64,000 nt of DNA from Blattamonas nauphoetae (GCA_033064195.1 JARBJD010000267.1:1-64000), one strand, 5' to 3'; counted from the first letter of the stretch, positions 20,877 to 34,552 are shown. Numbers and translations: made by a program. Notes: generated by a model from the sequence alone, not told the origin.

Positions 20877-23800
20877 ATGGACCCAAAACCAAAATGTATT
20901 CATTTATGCCTCTTTTTCACAATAAACATCGTTTTATTTCCCTTTTTTTAGCCGAATCGCCTGGATCGTCAAAAGAATTCACTAGTAAGCTTGAAACAGC
21001 GATATCATCTGGAAATTCCGCCTCATGTCGAACATTAGTCCAAGAACACTTTACGATCCTCCGCGATGATTCTTTCAGGTATTTTTTGTCAAAAATCTTT
21101 TCTCATCAACTTTTCTCATAGAGCTCGCGAAAATCCAGACCGTTCGCTCAACTTTCGGAGAAACTTGTTCCAGTGTTGTATCATTTCTCTCAATCCAGAT
21201 TCACCGTGCCATGAAAGCATCTCGTTGATTGGTTCACTCTACCGACCACCATTCGCATTCCACTTCGCTCCACCACTCCTCCAATACCAGCTAAGTCCTC
21301 AAAAACGCCCACCATTTCCATCTTCTGAGTTCTTGAACTTTGAACATGATCCGAGTCCTCCCCAAATTCTCATCAATTCTTATCTTTCGATCTGCAACGG
21401 TAGAAAACCAATCAACGAAAAAACATCGATTCTGAAGTCCATTATCTCACTTTTACGCCCACTTTCCACGGTTTTTTCACATTTTTTTTTCATTTTTTCC
21501 TTCCAGTTTTTTCGAACTTCACCGCGCCAGCAACTCGGCCAATATAAGAATTATGTTGCCCAAATGTGGCAGGGTCTCTTCAAAAAGGAAATGTACAACG
21601 ACTCTCCGTTTCCCAAGCCTCATCATCTTCTGAAAGTATTCGCATTGCTCGAACACATCACTCACTGCACCCATTCTCACTCTGATGCGATATCCACAGC
21701 CTTCCGTTTCATTCGTGCACTCAGCGTGAATTTATTGTCATTTGAACCAGCGTGGGATTACGGTATACCACTCCTTGCACACGTTTTCAAGGCGATCTCA
21801 TCTCAATGTGAAATGAACCAATATGGACAGATTGTTACAAGACAACCTCCTAATCTCGACGAGCATGTAGATAATGCTTCACTCCACTATTCTTCAGTTC
21901 TGGAAAATCCTCTTGTAGTGAATGCATCAGCCACTCTCGAGGGTTTCTCTCCAAACGCGGTGTGGGAGAAACTGAACACAGTTCAGCCACAAAATACGCA
22001 CACAACCCAATGTTTGCGTGATGTTAAGCAATATCTCACTCAACTTTATCCCTTCCTCCAACTTCAACTCGATGCGCAACTAAACACAGCTCCTGCAATC
22101 AATATTCATGCCAGTAATGTCGTTCTATCCGGACCAAACGCAGTTATGCCTGTCCAGCCGTCACCACACAATTATATCACAGCTCAACCAACTCCAAATC
22201 AAGTCCTACCTATCACACAACAACCATCCAGCCGCCTCTCCAACCAACTCCCCTCCTCAACACACCATGAACCGCTATCAGCCCCAATCTCCAGTCCTTC
22301 TGCCCCTCCACACTTCACTCCTTTCGCCATCGACATAACCAACGCCAAGCACCTCCCTCCTCTGACAGAACACACCTGTCTCCCTCGCTTTGTCGATCCC
22401 GACCCGCAACCTCCACCAAAGCGGATCGTCAGCAATTATGCCGTCTTCGCGTCGTCTCCGTTCTCCGCCGAAGCTGCAACGTCTGTCGATTTCAGGCGAC
22501 AAATGTCCATCTTCGCCGGAAAGGCGGGAGCCGCAGCTGACAGCAAAGATGCGCTCACGTCCGACGACATCAACACGTTTGGGACTCTCTTCAAGAAGCT
22601 CTTCGTGGACAGGCCAGTTGAGGAGAAGAGTGGGCAAACCTTCCTCGCAAAAGACTCGGTGATTTATGTGGTGGGTGTGTTCCGCACGGAGCGATGGGCG
22701 ATGGGAGTTCCCTTCGCTCGTCGGAAGCAGATGAGCGATGTTCTGGTGTCTGTCCTCTCGTCGGAATCGAACACGGACAGTGTCGTCGCTGTTATCGGTT
22801 CAATGCTCTCCTTCGCCGATTATTTTGAGTTCGCTCTGAGCGATGGATTGTTTGGCGTCGTCTCAGCAATTCTCGATCGTCGGAAGGACCTTGACCTCTC
22901 CCCAATCAGCACCTTCGAACTCTGCCAAACACTCCTCGACAGTTTCACTTCCTTCCATCAGCGTGTCTTCCATCACTACGAGCAATCGTTGCACCTCTCG
23001 CTCGTCTCACAGCAAGAAAACAGTGCGCTCGACAACACAATCATCGTCGCACCGTGTCGAGGAGACACAGCAGCCGAGACGACATACCTCGACCACGTCC
23101 GCCTCAGACTGAACGTGATGAAGGAGGTGTTCGTTCACCTCAAAGGAAAAGAGGGAGTGACCATGCAGCGTCGTCTGGTTGCCAAGTTGGAGCAAGCTCT
23201 CACTGTCGGCGAGGCTGAGTTGAGGTTTGGGGTCTTCTGGCGATGGTGGACAGCTGATCCGCAACCAGACGTGTCCACCCAACTTTGGGAGGATGAATTG
23301 AAGTGCCTCGCGATCGGCACTGGTCAACCCAACCCTCTCCCAACCGATCAGACACCATATCCTCGCCTCGCCTTCGACCCGCCGCGGATGGATCGTGTGG
23401 AGATGATCTATCGACAGCTCATCGCAAGCAAAGTTCCGAACTCCCATCCACGCTCGGTTGTCTTCACCCGCGTTTTTCTGTCCATCCATCTGAACGGGCA
23501 AGCTCTGCCTCCCTCGTTGTCTGCAAAGAGTGTCCCCCGCGTCCTCATGGATCTCCTCCCTGCAATGACCCTCCCCACAAAGACATCGCAGCAGACGCAA
23601 TTCTTCAACACACTGAACGTCATTCTCGCCATCGTCACCACCTTCAAGCCAACCACTCCTCCTCAAAAAGTGTTGGATAAGTGGACGGAAGTGGACACTC
23701 ACAATTCACACATTCTCGCCCAGTTTGACAAAATATACCAGCAGCTCGACGAGAAGAACACAACACTCACTCGCCTCTCCTTCCCATCACCAAACACAAA

Positions 23801-26800
23801 CTGGCCACTCTTGTTTTCTCCAGAGCGGACGAGCACGATTCATTCAGCACTTTCCAATCTCGATTTGACATCAGAGCGGATTGAGAAGCTGACAAAAGCA
23901 GGTGGAACAGAATGGTTCATTCGATGGCTGACCAACTCGCAGTTCGGCAGAGAGCAGGAGTTGGATCAGCCAACACGCACAGTCGCCTTCTCCTCTCTTT
24001 CTGCTTTTCTGGGCATCGGAACACAATCAACACTTCTGAAGCAGACGTTGAAAGCCATCCGCACCGTCCCTCATCTCGTCACAGGCAAGAACTTCACTTC
24101 TTCGACGAACTCAGCCCTCGTTCTAGCCATCAGCGCTCTCAACTCCTTCTTCTCCAACTTCAGCATTTTCGTTCCTCCGCTTCGACTCTTCGAGAAACCC
24201 ACAAAAATCCTTGCTGACACGACACTCACCACACTCTCTCTTTCTGATGGCAAAAAACCAATCGACACATCACAATTCAAGCTCACTTCGTCTGCTTCCG
24301 ACTTCACAATCAGCTTTCTCTCTCAATTGAACATTTCATCCGAAAAGACAGACATTGATTCAGCTGGCAAAGAGGATTCGTCCGCCTTTGCTGTTGCCTA
24401 CACTCTCCTCACGCACAAAGATCTGAAGCTCGTCGAGGCATTCGAGGAGAAGAAAGCGGCGTGGATCATCCCGCTCTTCATCCTCTTGTCCTCCTGTTCC
24501 AACAATCCCACTTTCCAAAAGAAGATTGATGCTCTCGTCGCAACCCTCGCCAAGTCGACTGGCGACACTCTGGGAATCGTTCAACGAACCATTTTGAACT
24601 TCGTCTCTGTCCTCCTCTCCTCCGAAATGGATAATCAGAATCTGACGTGTCATCTTCTGCCTTTTCTGCAACGTGTCCTGCCAATCATCAATCCTCGCCT
24701 TGATTCTTTCTGCGCTGCACTCATTCGCCTGATCCTCTCGCGGTCCTCTCTTCATTCTGTCGTCCGAAACACAACTCAATTCGTCTTCGACGAAGTGAAG
24801 AACCAGAAAAAACTGCAGACAGTCTCGAAACTCCTCGATTGGAAGGAGAAAGAGAGCACTGTCCCTCATTCTATCCTCACTCGACTTAGCCTGTTTGGAC
24901 GGCAGCCTTCCCCTCTCGTCCCTGAGGACAGGCCGTTCTTGTATGAGCTCCTTCTGTCATTCTGCCGCTCCTCCAAAACTCTCCTTCGCCAGACGCTGGA
25001 TGCCCTTCAGCTGATCCAGGCGAACAACGACAAAGAGACTCCTTCGCCGATCGATGCTGAAGATGAGGCACCCATCTGTCGACCAGAGCACATCTCGTTC
25101 ATGGAAGAGATCTTCACGCTGTACCAACAGAAGCTTTACGATCCCGACAAAGACTTCTCACACATCAGCATCTTCTTCAGCTTCTGCTTCAACACTCTTC
25201 TCAACCATCACGTCGACAGTCCATCTCGTTTTGGAGAGATGTTGGTGTCGTTCCAGAACAACCTGAGACCTGGCCTCTTCTGCCATTACCTCTCCACACA
25301 GCACAACGCTGCCGGTTCATCATCTCCGTCAGTCCTCGTCTCTGCTTTCTCTCAGACTCACACCAATGATCCACTCACTTTTGAGTCATTACTGGCAAAC
25401 GACATCACTCGCTCTCTAAGTCAGCAAAATCAACAACCTGAAATATCGAAGTCAGTCGTGTTTGTCGTTCTTCAACTTGAGGCGCTCCTCTTGGTCGATC
25501 TGAGCAAGTCCATTCCGACTCTGTCTGAGCGTCTTCTTTCTTTCGTTTCAAACACTTCGAACAACACGAACTTCTCGGATCTCCTGATTCAGTTGGAAGC
25601 ACGAAGCCGGTCAGCAAGCAGCAACAATGGTTCTCTCGCTCAGATGTGTCGACTCATCGCCAAATCACACTCGCACGTCACTTCGATCTCCATCCCTTTT
25701 GTTGAACTGCTCGGGAACTTGTTCAGATGTGCCAGTGACAGCAAGAAGGACAGCCTGATTGAGACGGTCATCCGTTTGCTGACTGAGACGACACACGTTT
25801 TCCTCGACTCGGATAAGAAGTGGACGGAGGAAGAGGATGGAGTACCGTTCTCATCTCATATTTTCAATCTTTGGAGGTTTGTTGTTTCCCCCTCCGAGTC
25901 GTCCCGCGATTCACTTCGTCTCTTCTCACTCATTCGTCCTCGTCTCTCACTCCTGTTCTCGTTGGGCTTCGTAGAACAAGTGTCGGGCATCTCTTCCTTC
26001 ACTCCGTTCATTTCCAGTTTCCTCTCCCCCCATCTTTCGAACCCATCCGACGGAACGCTCTTGATGGAGGTGAGTCAGCATTGTCTGCAACTCATTTCAG
26101 ACACACACTCGCTCGAACTTGTGAAAAGTGTGTTTGAAATGCTCCATAAGTTCCACCCCCAACCAGAACAGAAACCGAGTCGCATCGGTCGCAGCAAGCC
26201 ACCTCCCCCTTCTGGTCCTCTGAAAGGATACACCCCAAAGGAGCTCGATTCTGTGGTGTCTACCCTCCTCAAGAATCTTCGACCAATAATTCCAAGTCCC
26301 ACTCATCGCCTTCATCCAGAGAAGGAGTTGTCGGAGAAGATCCTTCGAGCGTTTGGCGCAGAGAGTCATTCTTTAGCGAGTCAGTCGGATTTGGGTCGAG
26401 ATTCGAGTTATGGATCCTCCAGACAGCACGTCACGGAACAGTTTGACAGTCGATATCCACCCAATCCAGACCCTGCTGGTCTCGTAGCTCCTTCTCAACA
26501 TAATTCAGTGATCTCAAAGGCAACTGTCCGGGTGGACCACACTGATGGTTCAAGGATGACGAGTCAAGGGGAGATGTACATATCGCCGGCATCAACTCGC
26601 ATTGTTGCACAGTCTGGTCTGCAAGGCTTACATGAAATCACACGACCGAAGGACTTTGTTCAATCTCAAGATGTCACTCAGTTTGCATTTGATCCCATCC
26701 GAACACAGAGTGAGAAAGACACACCTTATTTGTCATCTCCGTCTCTTGATCAACGAACACAACCTCAAACGCGCAACTCTCACTCATTCACACAAGACGC

Positions 26801-27710
26801 AAAATCAGATTTCAACCATCACTCTCAACACAGCATCGATGATTTGGAGGAACTGTCAGGATTGCAAACAACGAACACAGTCCTCCTTCCAACGAATCAA
26901 CCAGCTGAAACCAAGAAGACGCATCAGTCTGTGCCCGGTCAGATTGAAGTTCCAAATCCAACATCTTCTGCTCGCATTCTTCTCTCTCCTCCGGCAGTGT
27001 GCTCAACACAATCGATTCGCTCAACACCTCCAACGAATCAATCAGCTGAACCTGGGAGGAATCGGCAGACTGTTACTGCTCAGATTTCTGTTCAAAGACG
27101 ATCACCATTCTCAACACCGACTTCGTCACAGTCGCCCAAAACTCGCACTGAACCATCGAAAGCCAAATCTCAGTTGAATTCATCGACATCAAGTTTGCCG
27201 AAGGCCAAGACTCAGCAGACACCGATACTTCCAAAGACTGCATCTCGAATCAGTCGGAATCCCGATACAGGAGTTCCTGCCACCCCAGCTGATCGTACTC
27301 AAGCTCTCTTGAAGGAGGTGTCGGAGAAACGAAACAAGGCAAATATTCTCTTCATGTTGAAACAAAAACTACTCAAATCTAAACCAGCAAACTACATCAC
27401 AGTTGAAAAGGCGATAAACTTTCACCTCGCAAAAAAGAATTCTGGAGGGCACTTCCTCGTCGTGTCACCGTCCAAAGATTCCGTCAAATGCATCGGAGTC
27501 TACGTGATGACGGAAGAAGGCGAGTTGGAATCTGTGATCACCCTGAAGAGTTCAATACCGACACGCATCACACAATCACAGATTCAGTTCTATCTTCATT
27601 ATGAGACAGGACATCAGACTTTCTCTGTTCAACAAGTGAGCACCTTTACCGTCTCAACTGACGTCGTCGTCCTTCATCCTACAGGACGCTTCTCACGCTC
27701 TCGACTTTAA
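20877..27710 (+). CDS. Giant helical-repeat protein with C-terminal CKK-like microtubule minus-end domain
   Basis: Exons 20877-20895, 20952-21078, 21122-21470 and 21507-27710 (introns 56, 43 and 36 nt; the last is in frame and stop-free, but is T-rich with GT..CCTTCCAG ends). The phases agree and the total is 2,232 residues. Most of the length is Leu/Ser-rich helical solenoid with linkers rich in Pro/Gln (around residues 360-450) and Ser/Thr/Gln (about 1,800-2,080). The last ~125 residues resemble the CKK domain of CAMSAP/Patronin: a helix ending KKNSGGHFLVV, strand CIGVYVM, SIPTRITQSQIQFYLHY, then F-V---STFTVSTDVVVL. CKK binds microtubule minus ends. There is no calponin-homology domain at the N-terminus as in animal CAMSAPs. 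The domain call is by pattern only; the rest is unassigned. Confidence 0.7.
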
Positions 27711-28031
27711 CTACAATCATTATTTGCTGGTGAACTTTCATTTTGTCTGTTGTATCATCTTTTGACGGCTTAATTTTGGTATCACTGGATGAGATCGTAG
27801 AATCTGCGACTCTCCCTGCAGTTGCATCTTGTCAATCCTTTCATCATTCCCATTCTTCTGACTCATTTCATTCTTGTCTCTGTCCTACCAGCTATGGGCA
27901 AACAATCGATAACAATTGTGAATTTTTTGTTTAAAGATCTTCCGTATATCTTTTTTTCGTCGGATTTTCTGAATACACCATCTTCTTTTTATTCCACATC
28001 AAGATGTAAAGAAAGGGTTCGATCACAATAG
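27711..28031. other. Intergenic spacer
   Basis: About 320 bp. T-rich with short frames; nothing else recognised. Confidence 0.7.
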
Positions 28032-28991
28032 ATGAATAGCTCAGTGTCAACTGTATGCACCAATCTTTTGGGCCTTCACAAATAAATATCTTTTATCACG
28101 GTTCTCCCTCTCATTTGCTCACTTTAGGACAACACAGACGGAATTTCTCAACACCGAAGCAAGAAACTGTCATTCAATCCAATTGCGGTAATGCTTGATG
28201 TCGCAAACGGATTGGAATTTCTTTTTAAGTCTGATCCAACGCATATTCTTTTTGGAAGATTGTCCTCACACTCAATCTACATAAACCCCAGCAACCAAGT
28301 CATGCTCCACACAAGAGGAGGAACCGATGTCCCCTTTGATGAAACTCCAAATGAAAATGACGAGCCTGACAACCACTATCAAACCCTTACCAACACCCTC
28401 AATCACGGCTCCTCCTTCGAGTCGAATTCGTCCATCTCTGATTCAACATCTTACGCCCAAAGCGTCAGTGCCGATGCGTCCACAATTCTGAACAATATCC
28501 CCAACGAAGGTCCCTACCGTCGCAGACACGTCCGCACTAATCGTCTGCATCAACACCATAAACCAATGCACCATCAATTTTTCACGTCAATCGACGGGGA
28601 CACCGATTCAGCCAGATGGCGTGCTCCAGAGGTAGCCGAGGGAAAAATTCCAACTGTTTCTAGTGCAGTCTTCAGTTTCGGAATGGTTCTGTGGGAAGTT
28701 CTCACCCAACAAATCCCTTTTGAGTCTGATCCCGCCGATATCGCACAGGAGAAAATGATGAAAGGAGAACGTCCATCGCTTGCCATGATTTCTGATACCA
28801 GCCTCTCAATGCTAATCGACCGCTGTTGGGCCCAGGATCCTAAACGACGCCCCAGCATCACGGATGTTATCGCCTGTTTGGAGGATCTCACGGACATCAA
28901 CGACGTTGAGTGTTACCTTGCAGAACAGGATGACACGACCACGGATGAGTCGTCATCAACACAGACCCTCTTCTCCACACAATACAACTGA
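28032..28991 (+). CDS. Kinase-like C-lobe protein (pseudokinase fragment)
   Basis: Exon 1 28032-28052 (seven codons), 75-nt intron, exon 2 28128-28991; 294 residues. The first half begins inside what would be the kinase C-lobe (VMLDVANGLEFL, helix alpha-E). The catalytic loop equivalent is LFGRLSSHSIYIN, with no HRD Asp or metal-binding Asn. After a Ser/Asn/His-rich insert comes RWRAPEVAEGKIP (APE), SFGMVLWEVLTQQIPFE (alpha-F) and CWAQDPKRRPS (alpha-H/I). The N-lobe, glycine loop, VAIK Lys and DFG are absent. It resembles tyrosine-kinase-like protist kinases reduced to a binding module. It is not obviously decayed: the frame is open and the short first exon splices cleanly. An unseen upstream exon carrying an N-lobe is possible but there is little room. 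Confidence 0.75.
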
Positions 28992-29232
28992 CGCTGAGTC
29001 TCCACCATTTTTTGTAGAAACTTTATTTAATCACATTAATTTGTGTTTGTCTTTGTCACACCAAATGTTCATTATTCTCCATGATGCCTCCGTCTCACTT
29101 CGAGATCAACCGTGTCGGAAATAGATGATACCAGAGAAAGGGCCTCGTTATTCTGACCCAACATTTTCTTGAAGAATCGAAGAGGATGGAGGTCTCCAGG
29201 AGAGAGAGAGAGAGAAACGGTGGAGTTGAACC

Positions 29233-31220
29233 TCACTGAAGTAAATGTGCAGCGTTAATCGCAGATGTCCAATCTGCATTGTCATCGTCAAAGTCAAAAT
29301 TGCTGTCAAGACTTCCGAACGTGACTTCCTCCAACCGATCCAGGAAATTCATTTCCATTTGCACTTGTGTCATCTTCTCGCCAATCTTGACCGCTCTGGT
29401 TCGGCACGCTTTGTAATTCTCGTGCAGCATCTCCATCGCTTTCAGGACCGGCAACACATTCTGCATCGCCAAAAGTTGGGTCAGCAGCAGTTTCGTGTGC
29501 TCTCTGTATTGTTCAGGGTCGCCTTCGTTTCCATCGTTCCGGTCATCCAGCAGTGCAATCCAGACGTCCAAGATTTGCTTGTCGATCGATGTCGGGTGTG
29601 CTGGCGAGTACATTGAATGCCACGTGTTAGTGATGAAGAACGGGAGCATGTTATTGGCAATGACAGCGTTTCTCGCAAGCCCAGTTCCCGCTGCGAGGTG
29701 ACGCACAAGCGCCAGACATTCTGATTTGCATTTTTGCGGAAAGTGTGTGTAGACACCTTGGATAGCTTTGAAAAAGGGTTCGTTAATCGGGCTGTCGCTG
29801 GGGATTGTATTGTTCAGGACGAGCAGTTCGTAGTCTGCCTCGTCCGCTGCGACGTTTGAGATGATCCCTACAGCGTCTCCAACAATCTTTGAAAGAAACT
29901 CGATGGCATGTCGCTTCACCCCCAAATCGTCGGTGTGTTCTGCTTCATCAACATCAAAGTTTGGGTCTACTTTCCGCATGACTTCTTGAAGACTCCGATA
30001 AGTCGAATCCCAGTTGGCGAGACGGGCTTTCTTCCATAAATCGCAATAAGGTGCCTTGGCGAGCAGATCTCCTCCAAAATTCGTGTCCAGCATTCCTGTC
30101 ATGGCGAGGATAACGTTGCCAAGGAGTGGAAGCAGGTATGGGAATTCGAGTTGAGTAAACACTTCGTGATTCTCAGAGCTCGCGTAATAGTTGAGAAGAG
30201 TTAAAAATTGGGAACATATTCTGGCATGAAGCTCGAAATCTGCTCTCCTTCGTTTCAGTTCATTGTTTTCGTTTGGCGATGCACGTGGCTGCTGAAAACC
30301 TTGCAAAAGAGAGACGTCGGTGAGGAAGTTGGAGTAATATCGCTGAAATTGCATTTTACATCTTCGGAAGTAGAGATGGTCGACAACGAGGTTGAGCTCC
30401 AGATCCTCCATCATGAACTCGAAATTGAATTCGAACAGCTTTATCATCACATGGGTTAGTGGACATTCGATGAGCTGATTTTCATGGTAGTAGAATGGAA
30501 TTCTTACGGGATTGAGAAGGTTCTCGATGATGTCCTTGTTATTCCGCAAGACATCAGAGATGTACTTCAGAGTTCGATGTACAATAATGTCTGCTGTTGA
30601 TAGAATGCATCGAGGCATCATTGGAAGGAAGACTTGAAGAAGGTGAGAGGCTGTTGGCAGATAGCATGTGAGATTCAATATTTGAAGAATATTCATGAGG
30701 GTGCTTTCATCATCACCAAATTCGATGGTCGCTGTCATTGTGCTCGTATCGATAGAGATTTCGTGAGCAGTGAGTATTCTTTCAAAGATTTGAACGAGGA
30801 CATGAAAGAAGTCGTCGTTCAACAGCGAATCAGCGTCTTCCGATGATCCTTCCAAAAACTGGAGGAAACACTGAAGTGCCTACATGAGGAAAAATTGGGA
30901 GAAAAGTGTGAATGTTGGAATAACATACCGTTCTTTCGATGATGATGTTTTGAGAACTGAGGAGAGAAAACAGAAACTGATAGATAGGTGTTCCTAAGAT
31001 AAGAGAGAATGGGATGGATTTGCAGAGGGCTAGAGAGTGATGTTGGACAGAGGAGGCGTGGCAAACACATTGCTTCGAACAGTGATAGATAGTCATTCTG
31101 GTGGAAGATGAGAAGAAAAAACAATACCACAATTAGATCATTGTTCGTATGTTGGATTACATCTGACAAAATGTCGATCCCATTCGCACTTATAAATGAT
31201 GAAGGGGCATCAGGTTCTTC
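29233..31220 (-). CDS. ARM-like helical protein, function unknown
   Basis: Main exon 30879-29233 (549 codons with stop). Splice-consistent upstream exons are 30956-30929, 31097-31069 and one from 31127 up to about 31220, joined by introns of 49, 112 and 30 nt; the joins read DLIV-NDYLSLFEA-I-SQNIIIERT-ALQCFLQF. The true start lies further upstream, perhaps the ATG at 31603 (MTLTPSFTISD), but I could not fit the phase of that join. The product is helical, acidic near the end (NFDFDDDNADW) and has no catalytic motif; solenoid composition suggests ARM/HEAT repeats. Divergent from the SPATA4-like gene: if it starts at 31603, only 24 bp separate the two ATGs. Confidence 0.7.
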
Positions 31221-31627
31221 TCCTGTTGAGATTTCAAAAGGTGAATGGAGACATACGGAGAGACATCGTTAGTTGTTGAATAGAATCCTGGAGGTGGTTT
31301 GAATCGTGAGCTTGAAGAACAGAGAGGGCGTGATAGATTGTGTCTTCTGAAGACTTTCGATTGGAGATTGTGAAACAGTGAGAAAATAAGAGTGTAAACA
31401 AGTTCAGATGTTGGAACGAGAGATGGCCGATGTACTTCCTGATTTGAAGGAAGCTGCCGACGAAAAGAGAGATGGTCTCGATGAGAAGAGCGGAGTGTGA
31501 TTTGGTCTTCGAAATTGTTGTGTCTGCTTTCTTTCTCATTCTCAAAATGAAATTGCCGATCGAAAGGGCGATCAGAAATCGTGAATGAAGGAGTTAGGGT
31601 CATTCAAATGAAGAGTGAATATTTGTT

Positions 31628-34552
31628 ATGGTCGGTGACAGTTCAAATTTTGCCATGACGTCCCTACCTCGAGAAATGATCAAGTGGCTTCAAACACTTG
31701 ATCTATCTGTTTCTGTCAAGAATCCAAAAAGGTACATTATTTCCTATTCGCTGTGAATCTGACACATCTCATATCCTTCATGATTAATCTTGCACTGTTA
31801 TAGAGATTTTGCTAATGGATTCGTCATTGGAGAGATATTTGGTCGATATTTCCCTCGTGAAGTGTCAATGCATACATTCGACACAGGGACATCTCAAAAT
31901 GCGAAAAGCCAAAACTGGGAATATCTGAATCGATTCTTTGTCAAACAAGAGATTCCCATCACACCTCAAATGATCGACGATACTATGAATGTTCGTCCCC
32001 TTGGAACGCAGCAACTTTTGGATACAATGTATTCCTACCTCACAAATCGACCGGCTCCCACTCGTACCATCGTCCCTCCTTCAGAGCCAGCTCGGCCGTT
32101 CGCCCGACCAACCGCGAATGTTCTCATCAAGGAGCATGAGGAATCCATGAAGATTCAGGACACCACCACATCTCAAAAGGAAGCACAATCGATCGTTTCA
32201 ATGCACCAAAACTTGCGTCAAACTGAAAGAGCACTCGACCCAAGTCGCTTCACACCGAAGAAGACAGCCAAAAAGGGACAGCCTAAAGCCATGTCAAAGC
32301 GTGGAAGCACAACCACTGTTGGATTCAAGGTCCGTCTTTCTCTCGATCATAAACTAATTCAAATATCCAACTTCAGGGTGTTGAAATTCGCTCACTCGAA
32401 GATCCACCAGATTCATTCGAGGCCAATTCACATCGCAGTGTGAAGGAATCAAAACGACCGCCACCACGCGAATCACCAAACGAACTCTCTCAAAAAGTCC
32501 CTGAAATGGCCATCACGCGAGAAGTGTGCCATTTATCGGCTTTCTCAAATGATATTTTCTCCATTTTAGACTGTACAATCCATATTAGCGCGGGCAATCG
32601 TGGCTGTCGTTCCTTCTTTGGCTAACATGGGACAGACCTCGATTTCAGCTGTAATTGATTCGCTGGAACAGTTGGAGGATCAAACATTCACCACGCTGAT
32701 TGACTCCATCTGTCAACATGTTTTTATACTTTTTCTTCTCATCATCTTCTCACGACCAGGTTCCTGAAATGGCAGAAGTGATATCTCAGAATGGATTTGA
32801 ATTCTATCCACTCGGTTCCTTCATCGTTTCTCTCCTCGATGAAACTGTCCCCTCAAATCGCTTTTTCTGTCTGTTCTTCCTCCCCATAACACTTTTCAGT
32901 TTCGTGTCGTCTTCTCGAAGAGACCGGGCGTTGTCTGACCCAAATCGACCCCATAAACTCTCGTGCCCATCTCGCTGGTCTTTTGCCTCGTCTTGTGTCA
33001 TACCTCTGCGACACCTCGTTCGACAAGACGTTCTGTTTCACGTCGTCCATTCGCCCCTTCGCTGACGGCCCCGAAGCGCATCTGATGATTCTCAAACTGA
33101 TCAAAGAACAAGCCCCGCCAGCCTCCTTCGCTCGGATCCTTCTTTGCTACGCGTCAGCCACACACTCCCAACCCGACCTCTTCAGTCTCCAGTCAGAGCA
33201 GCTCACCGAAACCATCATTAACTACATCCACGCTGCCCTCTCCCAGCCATCCCCAACTGCCCGCTGCTCTGCTCTTCAACTCCTCTCGCTGTACATCTCG
33301 TCAGCGTCGTCGCAGACACTCTCGCCGTCGTTCGTCGGTCGACTGATCGCTCTCACGCAGGACAACTGGTGGCAGGTCAGAGCGACAGCAATCACAGCTG
33401 TGTCGATGCTCCTCCCGCTCTTCGTGGAGGAGTCGATGGGACGACAGAACAAGAAGGACGATGCACAGAACGGAGAACGGGACAATGCAAGTGTCTCGTC
33501 GGGCGAGAAGACAGACAGGGAAGAGGCTGAGCAGATCGGGATCTGTGTCGACTGTCTGATGCAGGGTCTGCAGGATGTGAACGCGGATGTCCGCACAATC
33601 GTTGTCAACCACACCGTCCACATCCTCTTCCCGCTCCTTCTCCGCCTCTGCCCCTCCCTCCTTCCCGAGTACTCCCCCAACGCCGACGTCCAAGGCTCGT
33701 TCTCAGCGCTCATCACGTCCATCAACGAACTCATCCCAGTCCTCGTCGAGTCTGCCCTCTTCCTCTCTCCCTCCGTGCTCGAAGGACTGACCTCACCGCA
33801 GCCTTCGTCGCTCGGAGTGGGCGACCCCCATTGCATCATCGGCGGGTGGTCGAGTGTTGAGGTGCTGACGCTGGCTGAAGCTGTTGTCATCGCTGCTCAT
33901 TCCCAAAAACTCGAAGGCGATGCGGAGGAAGAAGGACGGCCGATTCGTTTGTGTTGTTTCTGTCTCGTCTTCACTCTCCTTCAGCGTTTGGCGGAATGCA
34001 AGTCCATCTTCTCAACGTCATCCTCTCCCCCATTCTCGAATCCCTCGCTCAGCTCAAAGCCGACGACAGTCTCGACCAGACCGACGTGGAACAGGTTCAG
34101 GTGTGTTGTGCTTTCACAGCATTCTCTTTCAGTCGTATGCCAGTCGCATCTGCCTCAGTTTGGTTGACATCCTTCCTCACACTCTGAATGTGAACGAGTC
34201 GCCCGAGACAGGTTCGCTCATTCAGGTCATCCTCACCACACTTCCACACCTCTCACAGCAAGTGTGCATCCTTTCTCCCTTTCTTCATCTCTTTCCACTT
34301 ATCTCCTCTTCTTCTTCTCTCTCTTCCACTATTCACTTCTTTTCTCTCATCCTCTCTCCTCCCTCGCAGTACCTCTCCCCCACAATGACCGAAATCAAAG
34401 AAGTCTTCCTCCGCTCAGACTCCACCGACGAGATGAAACAGCAAGCCGCCGAACTCTGCAACACCCTCCGCCAGCTCCAAAGCACCTCTGAAGACGCCCA
34501 GGCCATCTTCATCTCCTTCCCACCATTCGTCCAGAAGAGCATCACAGGCTAA
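31628..34552 (+). CDS. SPATA4/SPEF1-type CH-domain protein with long helical-repeat tail
   Basis: Nine exons: 31628-31731, 31804-32329, 32377-32523, 32570-32719, 32760-32868, 32900-33946, 33985-34100, 34133-34261, 34370-34552. Introns are 72, 47, 46, 40, 31, 38, 32 and 108 nt; the coding sum is 2,511 nt, 836 residues plus stop. Residues 10-110 are the CH-like domain of sperm/ciliary proteins: LPREMIKWLQTLDL, RDFANGFVIGEIFGRYFP, FDTGTSQNAKSQNWEYLNRFF, TMNVRPLGTQQLL. These proteins bind axonemal microtubules. After a basic linker the rest is a helical tail (FEFYPLGSFIVSLLDE ... RLLEETGRCLTQ ... LPRLVSYLCD) of HEAT-like character. Animal SPATA4 is about 300 residues, so the tail is an extension. 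An in-frame ATG at 31655 is an alternative start. Convergent with the DENND6-like gene. Confidence 0.88.

Noticed and set aside
31190-31603. Independent 137-codon gene on the minus strand
   Set aside because: More likely upstream exon(s) of the ARM-like gene ending at 29233; the frames downstream of it fit as exons, although the exact join was not solved.
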